Below, in pieces: positions 23,030 to 32,240 of a stretch of 64,000 nucleotides of DNA (position 1 is its first letter; each line of letters starts with the position of its first letter). The stretch covers positions 1-64,000 of the forward strand of contig JAFGMI010000028.1 of the NCBI GenBank assembly GCA_016927595.1, in the 5' to 3' direction. The notes beneath the pieces are model-generated. The model had not been told where the DNA came from, searched no databases, and saw nothing but the letters and a program-made list of their open reading frames with translations. This stretch comes from Melioribacteraceae bacterium. Lineage in GTDB: Bacteria; Bacteroidota; Ignavibacteria; Ignavibacteriales; Melioribacteraceae. A program made the position numbers and the translations under genes.

Positions 23030-23863
23030 TCAATATTTTAGGGTATAGTATTTAATTTCAGTCGGAAACAATAAATACAATCCATTGCCCGCAAACAAAG
23101 CCTCAATTAATTTACCATCATTTAAGTCGGGCACGTCTAATTCTTTAAATCCCGATAACTCCTCCGAAAGGTTCAAATATAAAACTCTTTTGTTATTGCT
23201 GATTGTGATGAAGTTGCTGAAGATAGTAATCCTCATATCCTTAATGTCGGTTTCAATAATTGAAAGTCCGTTTCCAAACAGATCGAAGACTTTTATTTTA
23301 CTGCCGTCTGTTACAAATAATTTCCCGTCGCCTGATACTGCCAGATCAACCGGATCGTTAAGTTTGAATATGCCCGCGTCAATATCCCCGATCTGCATTA
23401 TGAATTCACCTGACAGATCCAGTTTAATCACTCGCTGGTTGTCGCTATCCAGAATGAACACATCCCCCTGATTGGATACAACGCACCCCTCCGGATAGTT
23501 GAATGAAACCATCAGATCTTCAGGTTTAATATCGGAAAGGTAATTTAAATCCTTATCAAAGATTTGTATCCTGTTATTGTTCCTGTCGGTTACGTACACG
23601 TTGAGTAAATTTGTAAAGATGTCTGATGGGTAATCAAAAAGTTCCTTATCCCAACCGTACCCGCCAATATTGTGTAATAAGGCTCCGGTTCTGTCAAATT
23701 TATAAATTTCATTTAATTCCTTATCGGTTACGAATATACTGCCCGCCTGATTAATAGTGAACGCACAAGCCGATTCGAATTTACCAATAGAGTCTTCATA
23801 AATCAGTTCCTGTGTAATTACTATTGTAGAAGTAAATAACGTTATAAATAATATTTTAATCAT
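23030..23863 (-). CDS. Secreted NHL-repeat beta-propeller protein
   Basis: This 277-residue protein has a signal peptide and five to six NHL-type repeats, such as DYPSDIFTNLLNVYVTDRNNNRIQIFD and LNDPVDLAVSGDGKLFVTD. These form a beta-propeller that usually binds proteins or ligands outside the cytoplasm. ATG 23863 is preferred over TTG 23878 because it starts directly at the signal peptide. It is first in the minus-strand set with the DUF2085 gene and divergent from dapF, with which it shares repeated AATATTGGTT elements. Confidence 0.78.
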   Translation of the reverse strand: MIKILFITLFTSTIVITQELIYEDSIGKFESACAFTINQAGSIFVTDKELNEIYKFDRTGALLHNIGGYGWDKELFDYPSDIFTNLLNVYVTDRNNNRIQIFDKDLNYLSDIKPEDLMVSFNYPEGCVVSNQGDVFILDSDNQRVIKLDLSGEFIMQIGDIDAGIFKLNDPVDLAVSGDGKLFVTDGSKIKVFDLFGNGLSIIETDIKDMRITIFSNFITISNNKRVLYLNLSEELSGFKELDVPDLNDGKLIEALFAGNGLYLLFPTEIKYYTLKY

Positions 23864-23879
23864 ATTAAAATATATCAAG

Positions 23880-23988
23880 TTTCAAACCAATATTGAAATT
23901 TCCGATGTGAAAATTATTTAATCATTGCAGATTCAGACTGATTTATATTGATTAGCGGACAATATTGGTTTAAATTTCGAACCAATAT
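23880..23988. promoter_or_regulatory. Three AATATTGGTT-type elements in the NHL/dapF spacer, one pair overlapping the dapF start
   Basis: The decamer AACCAATATT occurs at 23885-23894, its reverse complement AATATTGGTT at 23961-23970, and AACCAATAT again at 23980-23988. The last two form a perfect 9-bp inverted repeat with a 9-base loop whose right arm contains the A and T of the dapF ATG (23987). The first copy is itself inside TTTCAA-N7-TTGAAA (23880-23898). This could be a repressor operator or an mRNA hairpin masking the start. Confidence 0.4.
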
Positions 23989-24841
23989 GAACAGAATTAA
24001 ATTTATAAAATACTCGGGTGCAGGGAACGATTTTATTTTAATCGATGACGATGAAAATAAAGAGGCTGATCTGACTCCTGAGAAAATTAGAAAAATTTGC
24101 AATCGCAGATACGGTATAGGTGCAGATGGAATTCTTTTAATTTCCGGAAGCAGCGATTACGATTTTACAATGACATACTATAATTCCGACGGTTCACTGG
24201 GTTCACTTTGCGGAAATGGTGCACGTTGTGCAATAAAATATGCCAAACTAAGCGGCATATTTTCAGGAAATACCACTAAGTTTATGTGCAACTCCGAAAT
24301 TTATTCGGGAGAAGTCCATGATTTTTCTGTTGTAAAATTCAATTTAAATCAACCACAACGCTTAAAGCATAATTTTAAAATAAAAATACTGGATCAGCTG
24401 GTTAATGCTTCATTTATTGATACAGGGTCTCCGCACGTAGTAATCGATATTCATGATATCCGCCGCAAACCTGAAGAGCCCGGCTCATTTTATAAAAATA
24501 TTAGTGAGTTGCCGGTGGTATCAATCGGCAGATCTGTAAGAAATCATAAGGATTTTATGCCGGAAGGAACTAACGTTAATTTTATCTCTGTTGAAGATAG
24601 TAATATATACATCAGAACGTATGAAAGAGGCGTAGAGGATGAGACTCTTGCCTGCGGTACAGGTTCGGTGGCGGCAGCTTTAATTGTTAGTCTGAACCGT
24701 GATCTGACTCCTCCCGTGACGTTGATTACCGGAGGAGGAGACAAGCTGACAGTGAATTTCGATTACAGTAATAATTATTTTTCTGATGTGTCTCTCACTG
24801 GACCGGCTGAAGAAATTTTTAATGGTGAAATATTAGTCTAA
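23987..24841 (+). CDS. dapF: Diaminopimelate epimerase
   Basis: This 284-residue enzyme interconverts LL- and meso-diaminopimelate for lysine and peptidoglycan synthesis. Both active-site cysteines are present: the first in LCGNGARC and the second in ACGTGSVAA. The N-terminal YSGAGNDF motif is typical. ATG 23987 was chosen because the protein then begins MNRIKFIKYSGAGNDF, as in the family. The longer start at 23948 adds 13 unrelated residues. The start codon lies in the arm of an inverted repeat. A small ABM-like gene follows 14 bases later. Confidence 0.95.
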   Translation: MNRIKFIKYSGAGNDFILIDDDENKEADLTPEKIRKICNRRYGIGADGILLISGSSDYDFTMTYYNSDGSLGSLCGNGARCAIKYAKLSGIFSGNTTKFMCNSEIYSGEVHDFSVVKFNLNQPQRLKHNFKIKILDQLVNASFIDTGSPHVVIDIHDIRRKPEEPGSFYKNISELPVVSIGRSVRNHKDFMPEGTNVNFISVEDSNIYIRTYERGVEDETLACGTGSVAAALIVSLNRDLTPPVTLITGGGDKLTVNFDYSNNYFSDVSLTGPAEEIFNGEILV

Positions 24842-24855
24842 TTATGAGGAAATAA

Positions 24856-25152
24856 ATGGGTAAAGTTCTATTCTCTATCAAATATGAAATTCTTCCTGAA
24901 AAACGGGACGAATATCTGGATGTTGTCCGGGAACTCAAAAATCTGATAAAAGCTGACGGATTGGAAAGTTACTCGGTTTATGAACAAAAGGGTAAGCAGA
25001 ATTCTTTTGAGGAAATTTACATCTTCGAGTCAAAAGAAGCTTACGAAGATTTTGATGATGATCCATCTGAAAGAGTTGATATTTTGATGAATAAATTATC
25101 GGATATGATCAAACAGCAATCAACTCATTACGCTACGTTGTTCGAGTTATAG
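24856..25152 (+). CDS. Small dimeric alpha/beta-barrel (ABM-like) protein
   Basis: This 98-residue protein has a ferredoxin-like beta-alpha-beta pattern, with strands VLFSIKYEI, SYSVYEQ and EEIYIFES and a C-terminal SDMIKQQSTHYATLFEL. It resembles the antibiotic biosynthesis monooxygenase and related dimeric barrel families. No catalytic residues can be identified, so the function is unknown. It lies close behind dapF and 39 bases before the PHP-domain gene. Confidence 0.6.
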   Translation: MGKVLFSIKYEILPEKRDEYLDVVRELKNLIKADGLESYSVYEQKGKQNSFEEIYIFESKEAYEDFDDDPSERVDILMNKLSDMIKQQSTHYATLFEL

Positions 25153-25191
25153 TTTATACTAATTATTACGAAAATTAATTAAATTGATCGT

Positions 25192-26235
25192 ATGGTGGAA
25201 TATGTAGGTGCTGTACATATGCATTCCGTATTTTCCGATGGTTCGGGGAAACCGGATGAAATAGCTTCTTTTGCTGATGAAGTAGGTCTCGATTTTATTA
25301 TTCTTACTGATCATAATACGCTAAGGGCACTGGACGAGGGATACGAAAAATGGTACGGCAATACTCTGATGCTTGTAGGCTGTGAAATTAACGATAAGCA
25401 GAATCTGAATCATTATATTGCGCTCGGAATAGATAAAACTTTCTCAACACGTATGCCCGCCAAAGAGTATGTTGCAAGGGTTAAGCAGAACGGTGGTATA
25501 GGTTTTATAGCTCATCCTCATGAAAAAAGATCTTCGATGAAAGAACATCCGCCTTATCCCTGGACGGAATGGAATTGTGAAGATTTTACGGGCATAGAAA
25601 TCTGGAATCATATGTCGGAGTGGATGGAGGGCTTAACCGAACAAAATAAATATAATTATTTTGTTCACCCGCTGAGATCGATAGTAGCCCCGCCACAGGA
25701 AACGCTCGAAGTGTGGGACAAACTCAATCTGAAGCGAAGGGTTGTTGGCATAGGCGGTGTAGATGCTCATGCACATAAGGTAAATTTACTAGGCTTTTTT
25801 GAAGTTGAAGTATTTCCGTATAAGGTGTTGTTTAAATCCATACGAACTCATATATTAACAAAATCCAAGATTTCGAAGGTAAATTCCAACGTAGATAAAG
25901 CTAAAAAGACTGTCATTGATACGCTTGGATCCGGTAACTGTTTCATATCAAACTATTACCGGGGAGATGCCAAGGGATTTAGATTTTTCGGCGAAAATAA
26001 TGGTAAAACGTATAATATGGGTGAAAATATGCCCATATCACCGGATTCACGTTTAAAGGTTATTTTACCGGATATAAGCGGTATGATCAAATTGATTAAA
26101 AACGGAATAACTGTTGATGAAATTGAAAATCTGGATGCTGAATTTGTAATAACACAAAAGGGCGCATACCGGGTAGAGGTATTTAGGGACAATTTCCCCT
26201 GGATCTATTCAAATCATATTAGAATTGGATTATAA
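25192..26235 (+). CDS. PHP-domain metal-dependent phosphoesterase
   Basis: This 347-residue protein begins with a PHP domain. The first motif HMHSVFSDGSG (H9, H11, D16) is followed by LTDHN, AHPHE and GVDAHAH, which together supply the metal ligands of this phosphoesterase fold. A C-terminal beta domain of about 110 residues follows. Substrate cannot be assigned. Related stand-alone PHP proteins hydrolyse phosphate esters or nucleotides. No signal peptide is evident. Confidence 0.8.
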   Translation: MVEYVGAVHMHSVFSDGSGKPDEIASFADEVGLDFIILTDHNTLRALDEGYEKWYGNTLMLVGCEINDKQNLNHYIALGIDKTFSTRMPAKEYVARVKQNGGIGFIAHPHEKRSSMKEHPPYPWTEWNCEDFTGIEIWNHMSEWMEGLTEQNKYNYFVHPLRSIVAPPQETLEVWDKLNLKRRVVGIGGVDAHAHKVNLLGFFEVEVFPYKVLFKSIRTHILTKSKISKVNSNVDKAKKTVIDTLGSGNCFISNYYRGDAKGFRFFGENNGKTYNMGENMPISPDSRLKVILPDISGMIKLIKNGITVDEIENLDAEFVITQKGAYRVEVFRDNFPWIYSNHIRIGL

Positions 26236-26290
26236 TTTTTTATATCTTTCCTGTCTATTTTTTATTGGATAACTATTTTTCGGAGCAGAT

Positions 26291-26980
26291 GTGTTAGCTA
26301 AAAAGAAAAAACTAACTAAAAAGCAAATCAAGGAAGATAAGTTAGTAACCTCATATTACCAGTTTCAGCAATTCTACGAAGAGAATCAGACAAAAATACT
26401 AATAGTTGTCGGTGCAGTTGCTGCAATTATACTTGCAGTCTTCTGGTACACTTCAAAAATCGAGCAGGAAAATTTAAGTGCAACTGCACAATTGACAAAA
26501 GTTATTCATCTGTACGAGGACGGAAATTATGCAGAAGCAATAAGTGGTCAGCCGGGGACTAATATTCTTGGACTGCAGGAAATAGTCAGAGAATACGGTG
26601 GAACAGATCAGGGAGAAGTGGCAAGAGTCTATCTCGCAAATTCGTTATATGCTACCGGGAAAATAGATGAAGCTTATGAGCAATACAGCAAATACTCAGG
26701 TTCGAATAGTCTGTTGGCTGCGGCTGCATTAGCCGGTAAAGGCGCATGCCTGGAAAACAAACAGCAATTTGATGAAGCGGCTGATAATTATTTCAAAGCT
26801 TATAAAATGAGTGAATCCAATCCGCAGAATTCAGACTATCTGCTGCTGGCAGTTAAAAATTATGTAAGAGCAGGGAATAAAAGTGAAGCTAAGAATGTAA
26901 TGGAAATCTTAAAATCCGAATATAAAAATTCTCAGGCGGCTAATGAAGTAGAGAAGTATTCGGTTTTCATTGAATCTTAA
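26291..26980 (+). CDS. Membrane-anchored TPR protein
   Basis: This 229-residue protein has a Lys-rich cytosolic N-terminus, one transmembrane helix at about 37-54 and a TPR-containing C-terminal domain (for example VARVYLANSLYATGKIDEAYEQY). The layout resembles YfgM-like inner-membrane TPR proteins, which assist periplasmic folding. The start is GTG 26291. It precedes efp by 50 bases. Confidence 0.75.
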   Translation: MLAKKKKLTKKQIKEDKLVTSYYQFQQFYEENQTKILIVVGAVAAIILAVFWYTSKIEQENLSATAQLTKVIHLYEDGNYAEAISGQPGTNILGLQEIVREYGGTDQGEVARVYLANSLYATGKIDEAYEQYSKYSGSNSLLAAAALAGKGACLENKQQFDEAADNYFKAYKMSESNPQNSDYLLLAVKNYVRAGNKSEAKNVMEILKSEYKNSQAANEVEKYSVFIES

Positions 26981-27030
26981 CCTTGTAAGGGTCTACCGAA
27001 AAGTACATATTTACAATTAAGAGGAATTAA

Positions 27031-27597
27031 ATGGCAGATACTTCAGATTTCAGGAATGGTTTAATAATAAAATTCAAAAACGATCTTTTTACAATAATAG
27101 AATTCCAGCATGTAAAACCGGGAAAGGGCGGCGCATTCGTAAGAACCAAACTTAAAAATTTAAGAACGGGCAGGGTGTTGGACAATACATTCAGATCTGG
27201 TGAAAGTGTTGATACAGTAAGGGTTGAAAGGAAAAAATATCAATTTCTCTATCGTGAATCTTCGGGATTTGTACTTATGGATAATGAAACCTACGAGCAA
27301 CTCACCGTTCGGGAGGAATTATTTGGCAGCGGTGCAAAATTCTTAAAAGAAAGTGAGGAAGTTGAATTGCTTTTGGATGATCAGGATAATATAATATCGG
27401 TTGATATTCCGGTATTCGTCTATCTTAAAGTTACTTCAACGGAACCCGGATTTAGAGGCGATACAGCAACAAATGTTATGAAGCCCGCAACCCTTGAAAC
27501 CGGTGCTGAAATACAGGTGCCCCTTTTTATTAATGAGGGCGATTTATTAAAAGTAGATACAAGAAGCGGCGAGTATGCCGAACGAGTTAAAAACTAA
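27031..27597 (+). CDS. efp: Translation elongation factor P
   Basis: This 188-residue protein relieves ribosome stalling at polyproline stretches. The three beta-barrel domains are complete. The tip loop PGKGGAFVR places the modifiable lysine at K32. No modification enzyme gene is seen nearby, so the type of K32 modification is unknown. It leads an efp-accB-accC cluster, a gene order found in many bacteria, and accB starts 12 bases downstream. Confidence 0.96.
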   Translation: MADTSDFRNGLIIKFKNDLFTIIEFQHVKPGKGGAFVRTKLKNLRTGRVLDNTFRSGESVDTVRVERKKYQFLYRESSGFVLMDNETYEQLTVREELFGSGAKFLKESEEVELLLDDQDNIISVDIPVFVYLKVTSTEPGFRGDTATNVMKPATLETGAEIQVPLFINEGDLLKVDTRSGEYAERVKN

Positions 27598-27609
27598 ATC
27601 GTGTGAGTC

Positions 27610-28068
27610 ATGGACGTAAATAAAATTAAACAATTAATCAGGATAGTCGAAAAAAGTGAGATTGCCGATTTTTCAATTCAGGAAGGTGATTTGAAAATAA
27701 AAATCTCAAAGAACTCAAAAAATCAGGTTATTGCTCATCTGCCTATGCAATCTCAGAATTACATACAATCTCCTGCCCACACACCTGAACCTGTTAAACC
27801 TGAAGCTGAAGCAGCAGTTTCAGTAAAACTTTACGAAATTAAATCTCCGATCGTTGGAACTTTTTACAGAGCGCCGGCTCCGGATGCAGATCCTTACATC
27901 CAGGTCGGTGATCAGGTAAATGAAGGATCAGTGCTTTGTATTGTTGAAGCTATGAAATTAATGAACGAAATTGAATCGGATGTTAGTGGTAAGGTTGTCA
28001 AAATATTAGTTGAGAATGCAACTCCGGTTGAATTCAATCAGCCGCTGTTTTTAATTGAACGAAACTAA
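27610..28068 (+). CDS. accB: Biotin carboxyl carrier protein of acetyl-CoA carboxylase
   Basis: This 152-residue protein carries biotin for acetyl-CoA carboxylase, the first committed step of fatty-acid synthesis. The C-terminal biotinyl domain has EAMKLMNEI with the biotinylated lysine K116. It is joined by a Pro/Ala/Glu-rich linker (about 50-72) to a short N-terminal region. It is followed 24 bases later by accC. Confidence 0.96.
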   Translation: MDVNKIKQLIRIVEKSEIADFSIQEGDLKIKISKNSKNQVIAHLPMQSQNYIQSPAHTPEPVKPEAEAAVSVKLYEIKSPIVGTFYRAPAPDADPYIQVGDQVNEGSVLCIVEAMKLMNEIESDVSGKVVKILVENATPVEFNQPLFLIERN

Positions 28069-28092
28069 TTTTATTCAAACTCCGAGGAACTA

Positions 28093-29427
28093 TTGTTCAA
28101 CAAAATTCTTATCGCTAATCGCGGCGAAATAGCACTTAGAATAATCAGAACTTGTAAGGAACTGGGCATTCCCACTGTTGCGGTTTATTCACAGGCTGAC
28201 GAGGATTCATTACACGTTGTATTTGCTGATGAAGCTGTTTGTATCGGTCCTCCAAATAGCAGGGACAGTTACCTGAAAATTTCAAATATAATGTCTGCTG
28301 CACAGATCACCGGTGCCGATGCAATTCATCCCGGTTACGGATTTCTGGCGGAGAATGCTGATTTTTCGGAAATATGTGAGGAGCATGGAGTTAAATTTAT
28401 TGGTCCGTCTCCCGAAATGATTACCAAAATGGGAGACAAATCGCTTGCTAAAGAAACGATGAGAAACGTCGGTGTTCCGGTTGTTCCCGGTTCGGAAGGT
28501 GTTGTTTCCAATATTGAAGAAGCAAAGCGTCTGGCAGCTGAGATCGGATATCCAGTAATGTTGAAAGCATCGGCAGGCGGCGGTGGCAAGGGTATGAGAA
28601 TTGTCTGGGAGGAAAAGGAGATACAGAAAGCCTTTCAGACTGCCAGCACTGAAGCTGAGGCTGCATTCGGGAATCCGGCTCTTTATATTGAAAAATTCAT
28701 TGAAAATCCCAGGCATGTTGAAATTCAGGTTATGGGGGATCAGCATGGGAATGTATTCAGTTACGGTGAACGTGATTGTACCGTTCAGAGGCGTCATCAA
28801 AAACTGATTGAAGAATCACCGTCTCCAATTTTAACGTCAGAGATTCGTAAAAAAATGGAAGAAGCAGCTATTCGTGGCGCTCAATCAGTAAATTACGAAG
28901 GGGCTGGTACAATAGAATTTTTAGTCGATAAGGATCTTAATTTTTATTTCATTGAAATGAATACACGAATACAGGTAGAGCATCCTGTTACTGAAATGGT
29001 AAATAATTTGGACCTGATCAAGCAGCAGATACTTGCAGCCTCTGGAAATCAGATTGAAGATCTCCCCAAGGGCATGCTTGGTCATAGTATAGAATTCAGA
29101 ATTAATGCCGAGGATCCTGAAAACAACTTTAGACCGTCACCGGGCAAAATTGAATATCTGCACTTTCCCGGAGGATTCGGGGTACGAATTGACTCGCATA
29201 TTTATAATGACTATCAGATACCACCATTCTATGATTCTCTTATCGCGAAAATGATTGTATGGGGAACTGACAGGACTCACGCAATTGCACGGGCAAAAAG
29301 AGCATTTGAGGAATTTACTGTTGAGGGGATTAAGACTACAATTCCATTCCACCAGAAAGTTTTGGAAAATGAATTTTTTCTTAACTCTGATTACGATACC
29401 AACTCAATAAATAAATTATTTAAATAA
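28093..29427 (+). CDS. accC: Biotin carboxylase subunit of acetyl-CoA carboxylase
   Basis: This 444-residue ATP-grasp enzyme carboxylates biotin on AccB. Visible motifs include [17 protein letters not shown] at the N-terminus, the glycine-rich ATP loop GGGGKGMR, the metal-binding [14 protein letters not shown] and the RINAEDP segment. The start is TTG 28093 with a GAGGA site eight bases upstream. It is slightly shorter at the C-terminus than the E. coli enzyme but otherwise complete. Confidence 0.96.
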   Translation: MFNKILIANRGEIALRIIRTCKELGIPTVAVYSQADEDSLHVVFADEAVCIGPPNSRDSYLKISNIMSAAQITGADAIHPGYGFLAENADFSEICEEHGVKFIGPSPEMITKMGDKSLAKETMRNVGVPVVPGSEGVVSNIEEAKRLAAEIGYPVMLKASAGGGGKGMRIVWEEKEIQKAFQTASTEAEAAFGNPALYIEKFIENPRHVEIQVMGDQHGNVFSYGERDCTVQRRHQKLIEESPSPILTSEIRKKMEEAAIRGAQSVNYEGAGTIEFLVDKDLNFYFIEMNTRIQVEHPVTEMVNNLDLIKQQILAASGNQIEDLPKGMLGHSIEFRINAEDPENNFRPSPGKIEYLHFPGGFGVRIDSHIYNDYQIPPFYDSLIAKMIVWGTDRTHAIARAKRAFEEFTVEGIKTTIPFHQKVLENEFFLNSDYDTNSINKLFK

Positions 29428-29441
29428 ATTTTGAGGTGTTT

Positions 29442-29819
29442 ATGAATGTTCCTGCAGAATTAAAATATACCAAGGATCATGAATGGCTTAAGATCGAAGG
29501 ATCAAATGGTTTTATCGGTATTACCGATTATGCACAGGGAGAACTGGGGGATGTCGTTTTTGTAGATATTGACCCCGATTTATCGGAACTCGTAAAAGGT
29601 GAGTCGTTCGGTACCATCGAAGCCGTTAAAACCGTAAGTGACTTATATGCACCTGTAAGCGGTAAAGTAATAGAAGTCAACTCGAAACTTCAGGATGAAC
29701 CGCAGCTAGTTAATTCAGATCCGTACGGTGAAGGCTGGCTTATAAAAATTGAGTTAACCGATAAAGCCCAGGCGGATGAACTGCTTGGTTCTGAATCTTA
29801 TAAAGAACAAATCTCCTGA
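29442..29819 (+). CDS. gcvH: Glycine cleavage system H protein
   Basis: This 125-residue lipoyl carrier shuttles the aminomethyl group between the P, T and L proteins. The lipoylated lysine is K63 in the GTIEAVKTVSDL motif. ATG 29442 is preferred over GTG 29436, since the protein then begins MNVPAELKYTKDHEW and a GAGGTG site lies at the right distance. None of the other glycine-cleavage genes is in the window. Confidence 0.95.
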   Translation: MNVPAELKYTKDHEWLKIEGSNGFIGITDYAQGELGDVVFVDIDPDLSELVKGESFGTIEAVKTVSDLYAPVSGKVIEVNSKLQDEPQLVNSDPYGEGWLIKIELTDKAQADELLGSESYKEQIS

Positions 29820-29845
29820 AATATACTCTCAGTTAATTAATTTTT

Positions 29846-29876
29846 AACCTCATCACTTCATGATGAGGTTTTATTT
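29846..29876 (+). terminator. Rho-independent terminator after gcvH
   Basis: A perfect 10-bp stem (AACCTCATCA/TGATGAGGTT, 29846-29855 with 29861-29870) closes a 5-base loop and is followed by TTATTT. It separates the efp-acc-gcvH set from guaA. Confidence 0.87.
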
Positions 29877-29896
29877 ATGTTTCCACGGAAAACATT

Positions 29897-31438
29897 ATGC
29901 CGCACGAAGAAACGATACTCATACTTGATTTCGGATCTCAATACACACAACTAATTGCGCGGAGAATACGTGAGCTTAAAGTATATTCCGAAATTCAACC
30001 GCACTCTTTCAGCATTCAAGAAATTGCTGCTCTCAATCCGGCAGGTATTATACTTTCGGGTGGTCCGATGAGTGTTTATGATGATAACAGTCCCCAGATT
30101 GATAACGAAATATTTAATATGAATATTCCGGTACTAGGGATCTGCTACGGACTTCAGCTGATCTGCAATGCACATGGAGGCAAAGTTGAACCCGCAAAAA
30201 GCCGGGAATACGGAAAAGCTGAACTGGAAATTAGTGAGGGCGATGGTGTGCTCAGTGAGGTTTCCAACAATTCGGTAGTTTGGATGAGTCACGGCGATTA
30301 TGTAACTAAAATGCCGGAAGGTTTTATAGTTACATCACGTACTGCAAATTCACCTATATGTTCAATAAGCAATCCGGAAAAGAGGATTTACGGTCTGCAG
30401 TTTCATCCTGAAGTAGCTCATACAATTGAAGGGGAAAAAATATTAAAGAATTTCGTATTCGACGTATGCAAATGCCGTGGAGTCTGGACACCCGAACATT
30501 TTATCGAATCAAGTATAAATGAAATAAAAAAACAAACCGGTGAATCAAACGTTATCTGTGCATTGAGCGGAGGGGTGGATTCGACGGTGGCTGCATTACT
30601 TGTTCATAAAGCAATTGGTGAGAAGCTGACCTGTATACACATCGACACCGGAATGATGCGTAAAAATGAAAGTGAAAATTTTGTTAAAATGTTCCTCGGG
30701 AAATATAATATTAAACTGCTTCATATCGACGCAGGCGGGATATTTCTTCAAAGGCTGAAGGGAGTAATTGATCCAGAACAGAAAAGAAAAATTATTGGTA
30801 AGACTTTTATAGATGTTTTTGAAGAGGAAGCAAACAAACTTGCAGATGCAAAATTCCTCGTGCAGGGAACGCTTTATCCCGATGTAATCGAGTCAGTATC
30901 GGTTAAAGGAAAGTCTGTGACAATAAAGACTCATCATAATGTTGGTGGATTGCCCGATAAAATGAATCTGAAACTGATCGAGCCGTTTCGAGAATTGTTT
31001 AAGGACGAAGTAAGACAGATAGGATATGAAATGGGATTGCCAGATGAATTTATTTCAAGACACCCTTTCCCCGGTCCGGGATTGGCAGTTAGAATTTTAG
31101 GAGAGATAACAGAAGAAAGACTTGCTATTTTACGAGAAGCTGACGATATATTCATTTCAGAAATCAGAAATTATGGTATATACAAAGAAATATGGCAGGC
31201 GTTTGTTGTTTTGCTGCCCGTACAAACAGTCGGGGTTATGGGCGATGCTCGAACTTATGAAAATGTTGTTGCTTTACGTGCTGTTACATCGACCGATGGA
31301 ATGACCGCTGATTGGTACAGGTTCGACAGTAAGTTGCTTGAAATTGTTTCTAATAAAATAATACGGGACGTTAAAGGGATTAATAGAGTTGTACTAGATG
31401 TAAGTTCTAAACCTCCTGCTACTATAGAATGGGAATAA
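29897..31438 (+). CDS. guaA: GMP synthase (glutamine-hydrolysing)
   Basis: This 513-residue enzyme converts XMP to GMP. The N-terminal class I amidotransferase has the nucleophile C83 in GICYGLQ and the catalytic histidine in LQFHPEV. The ATP pyrophosphatase domain carries the P-loop SGGVDST. The C-terminal dimerisation domain ends in SKPPATIEWE, as expected. Length is standard. Confidence 0.97.
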   Translation: MPHEETILILDFGSQYTQLIARRIRELKVYSEIQPHSFSIQEIAALNPAGIILSGGPMSVYDDNSPQIDNEIFNMNIPVLGICYGLQLICNAHGGKVEPAKSREYGKAELEISEGDGVLSEVSNNSVVWMSHGDYVTKMPEGFIVTSRTANSPICSISNPEKRIYGLQFHPEVAHTIEGEKILKNFVFDVCKCRGVWTPEHFIESSINEIKKQTGESNVICALSGGVDSTVAALLVHKAIGEKLTCIHIDTGMMRKNESENFVKMFLGKYNIKLLHIDAGGIFLQRLKGVIDPEQKRKIIGKTFIDVFEEEANKLADAKFLVQGTLYPDVIESVSVKGKSVTIKTHHNVGGLPDKMNLKLIEPFRELFKDEVRQIGYEMGLPDEFISRHPFPGPGLAVRILGEITEERLAILREADDIFISEIRNYGIYKEIWQAFVVLLPVQTVGVMGDARTYENVVALRAVTSTDGMTADWYRFDSKLLEIVSNKIIRDVKGINRVVLDVSSKPPATIEWE

Positions 31439-31463
31439 TTAAAAACATATTCTTGGAGCAGAT

Positions 31464-32138
31464 ATTAAAATAAAGGAATTACCTCTTGATGACCGTCCCC
31501 GTGAAAAGTTGGTATTAAGAGGTCCGCAATCGCTTTCGGATGCTGAGTTGGTAGCGATTCTTTTGCGCACCGGGACGAAAGGTAAGTCGGTTGTTCAACT
31601 TTCGCAGGAACTATTGTCGGAAACGAATATTTCTCTGCTGGCAACGAAAACAATTCAATCTTTAGTTAAATTACCTGGCATTGGTAATGACAAGGCGGCT
31701 ACGTTAGCAGCTGCGTTCGAGTTATCGAGAAGGATAGACAGCTCGAGAAAATGGTTTTCAAATAAAAAGATATCAAGCCCTGAAGATATTGCCGGAATAT
31801 TTATGCCTTTATTAAGGGACGAGATAAAAGAAAAATTCATTGTAGTATGCCTGAATTCGTCGAACAAAATTATTATTTACAAGGAAGTTACTGTTGGAAT
31901 ACTTAATAGTAGCCTGATTCATCCCCGTGAGGTATTTAAGGTTGCAATCGATAATAATGCAGCTAGTATTATATTGATTCACAATCATCCGAGCGGGAAC
32001 CCGGAACCGAGTATGGATGATATAACGGTTACAAAAAAAATGGCTGAAGCCGGAAAAATTTTAGATATCACAGTCTTTGATCACATAATCATTGCACAGA
32101 ATTTGTTTACAAGCTGTGTGGAAAAGGGGATTATTTAA
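31464..32138 (+). CDS. radC: RadC/MPN+ family JAMM-domain protein, apparent ATT start
   Basis: This 224-residue RadC family protein has the N-terminal motif DDRPREKL, a helix-hairpin-helix-like LPGIG segment (about residues 70-74) and a C-terminal JAMM metal site (IHNHPSGNPEPSMDD). The first conventional in-frame start, TTG 31509, would cut off the conserved IKELPLDDRPREK segment. The upstream frame is open from 31443, contains no ATG, GTG or TTG, and has a GGAG site at 31455-31458. ATT at 31464 is therefore the best start, with ATA 31470 as an alternative. The biochemical role of RadC proteins is not settled. Confidence 0.85.
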   Translation: MKIKELPLDDRPREKLVLRGPQSLSDAELVAILLRTGTKGKSVVQLSQELLSETNISLLATKTIQSLVKLPGIGNDKAATLAAAFELSRRIDSSRKWFSNKKISSPEDIAGIFMPLLRDEIKEKFIVVCLNSSNKIIIYKEVTVGILNSSLIHPREVFKVAIDNNAASIILIHNHPSGNPEPSMDDITVTKKMAEAGKILDITVFDHIIIAQNLFTSCVEKGII

Positions 32139-32240
32139 AAAAAGGTTAAATTTTTGATTAAAATTCCAAAAATTGAAAAAATTCGTTATATTTAATGCAC
32201 TGAATATTAAGTCACAAATTTCATTAAAAGGAGGATTCAC

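Noticed and set aside
28282-28800. 172-codon minus-strand frame inside accC
   Set aside because: It is antisense to a highly conserved enzyme; its composition (many His, Cys, Arg) is that of a shadow frame.
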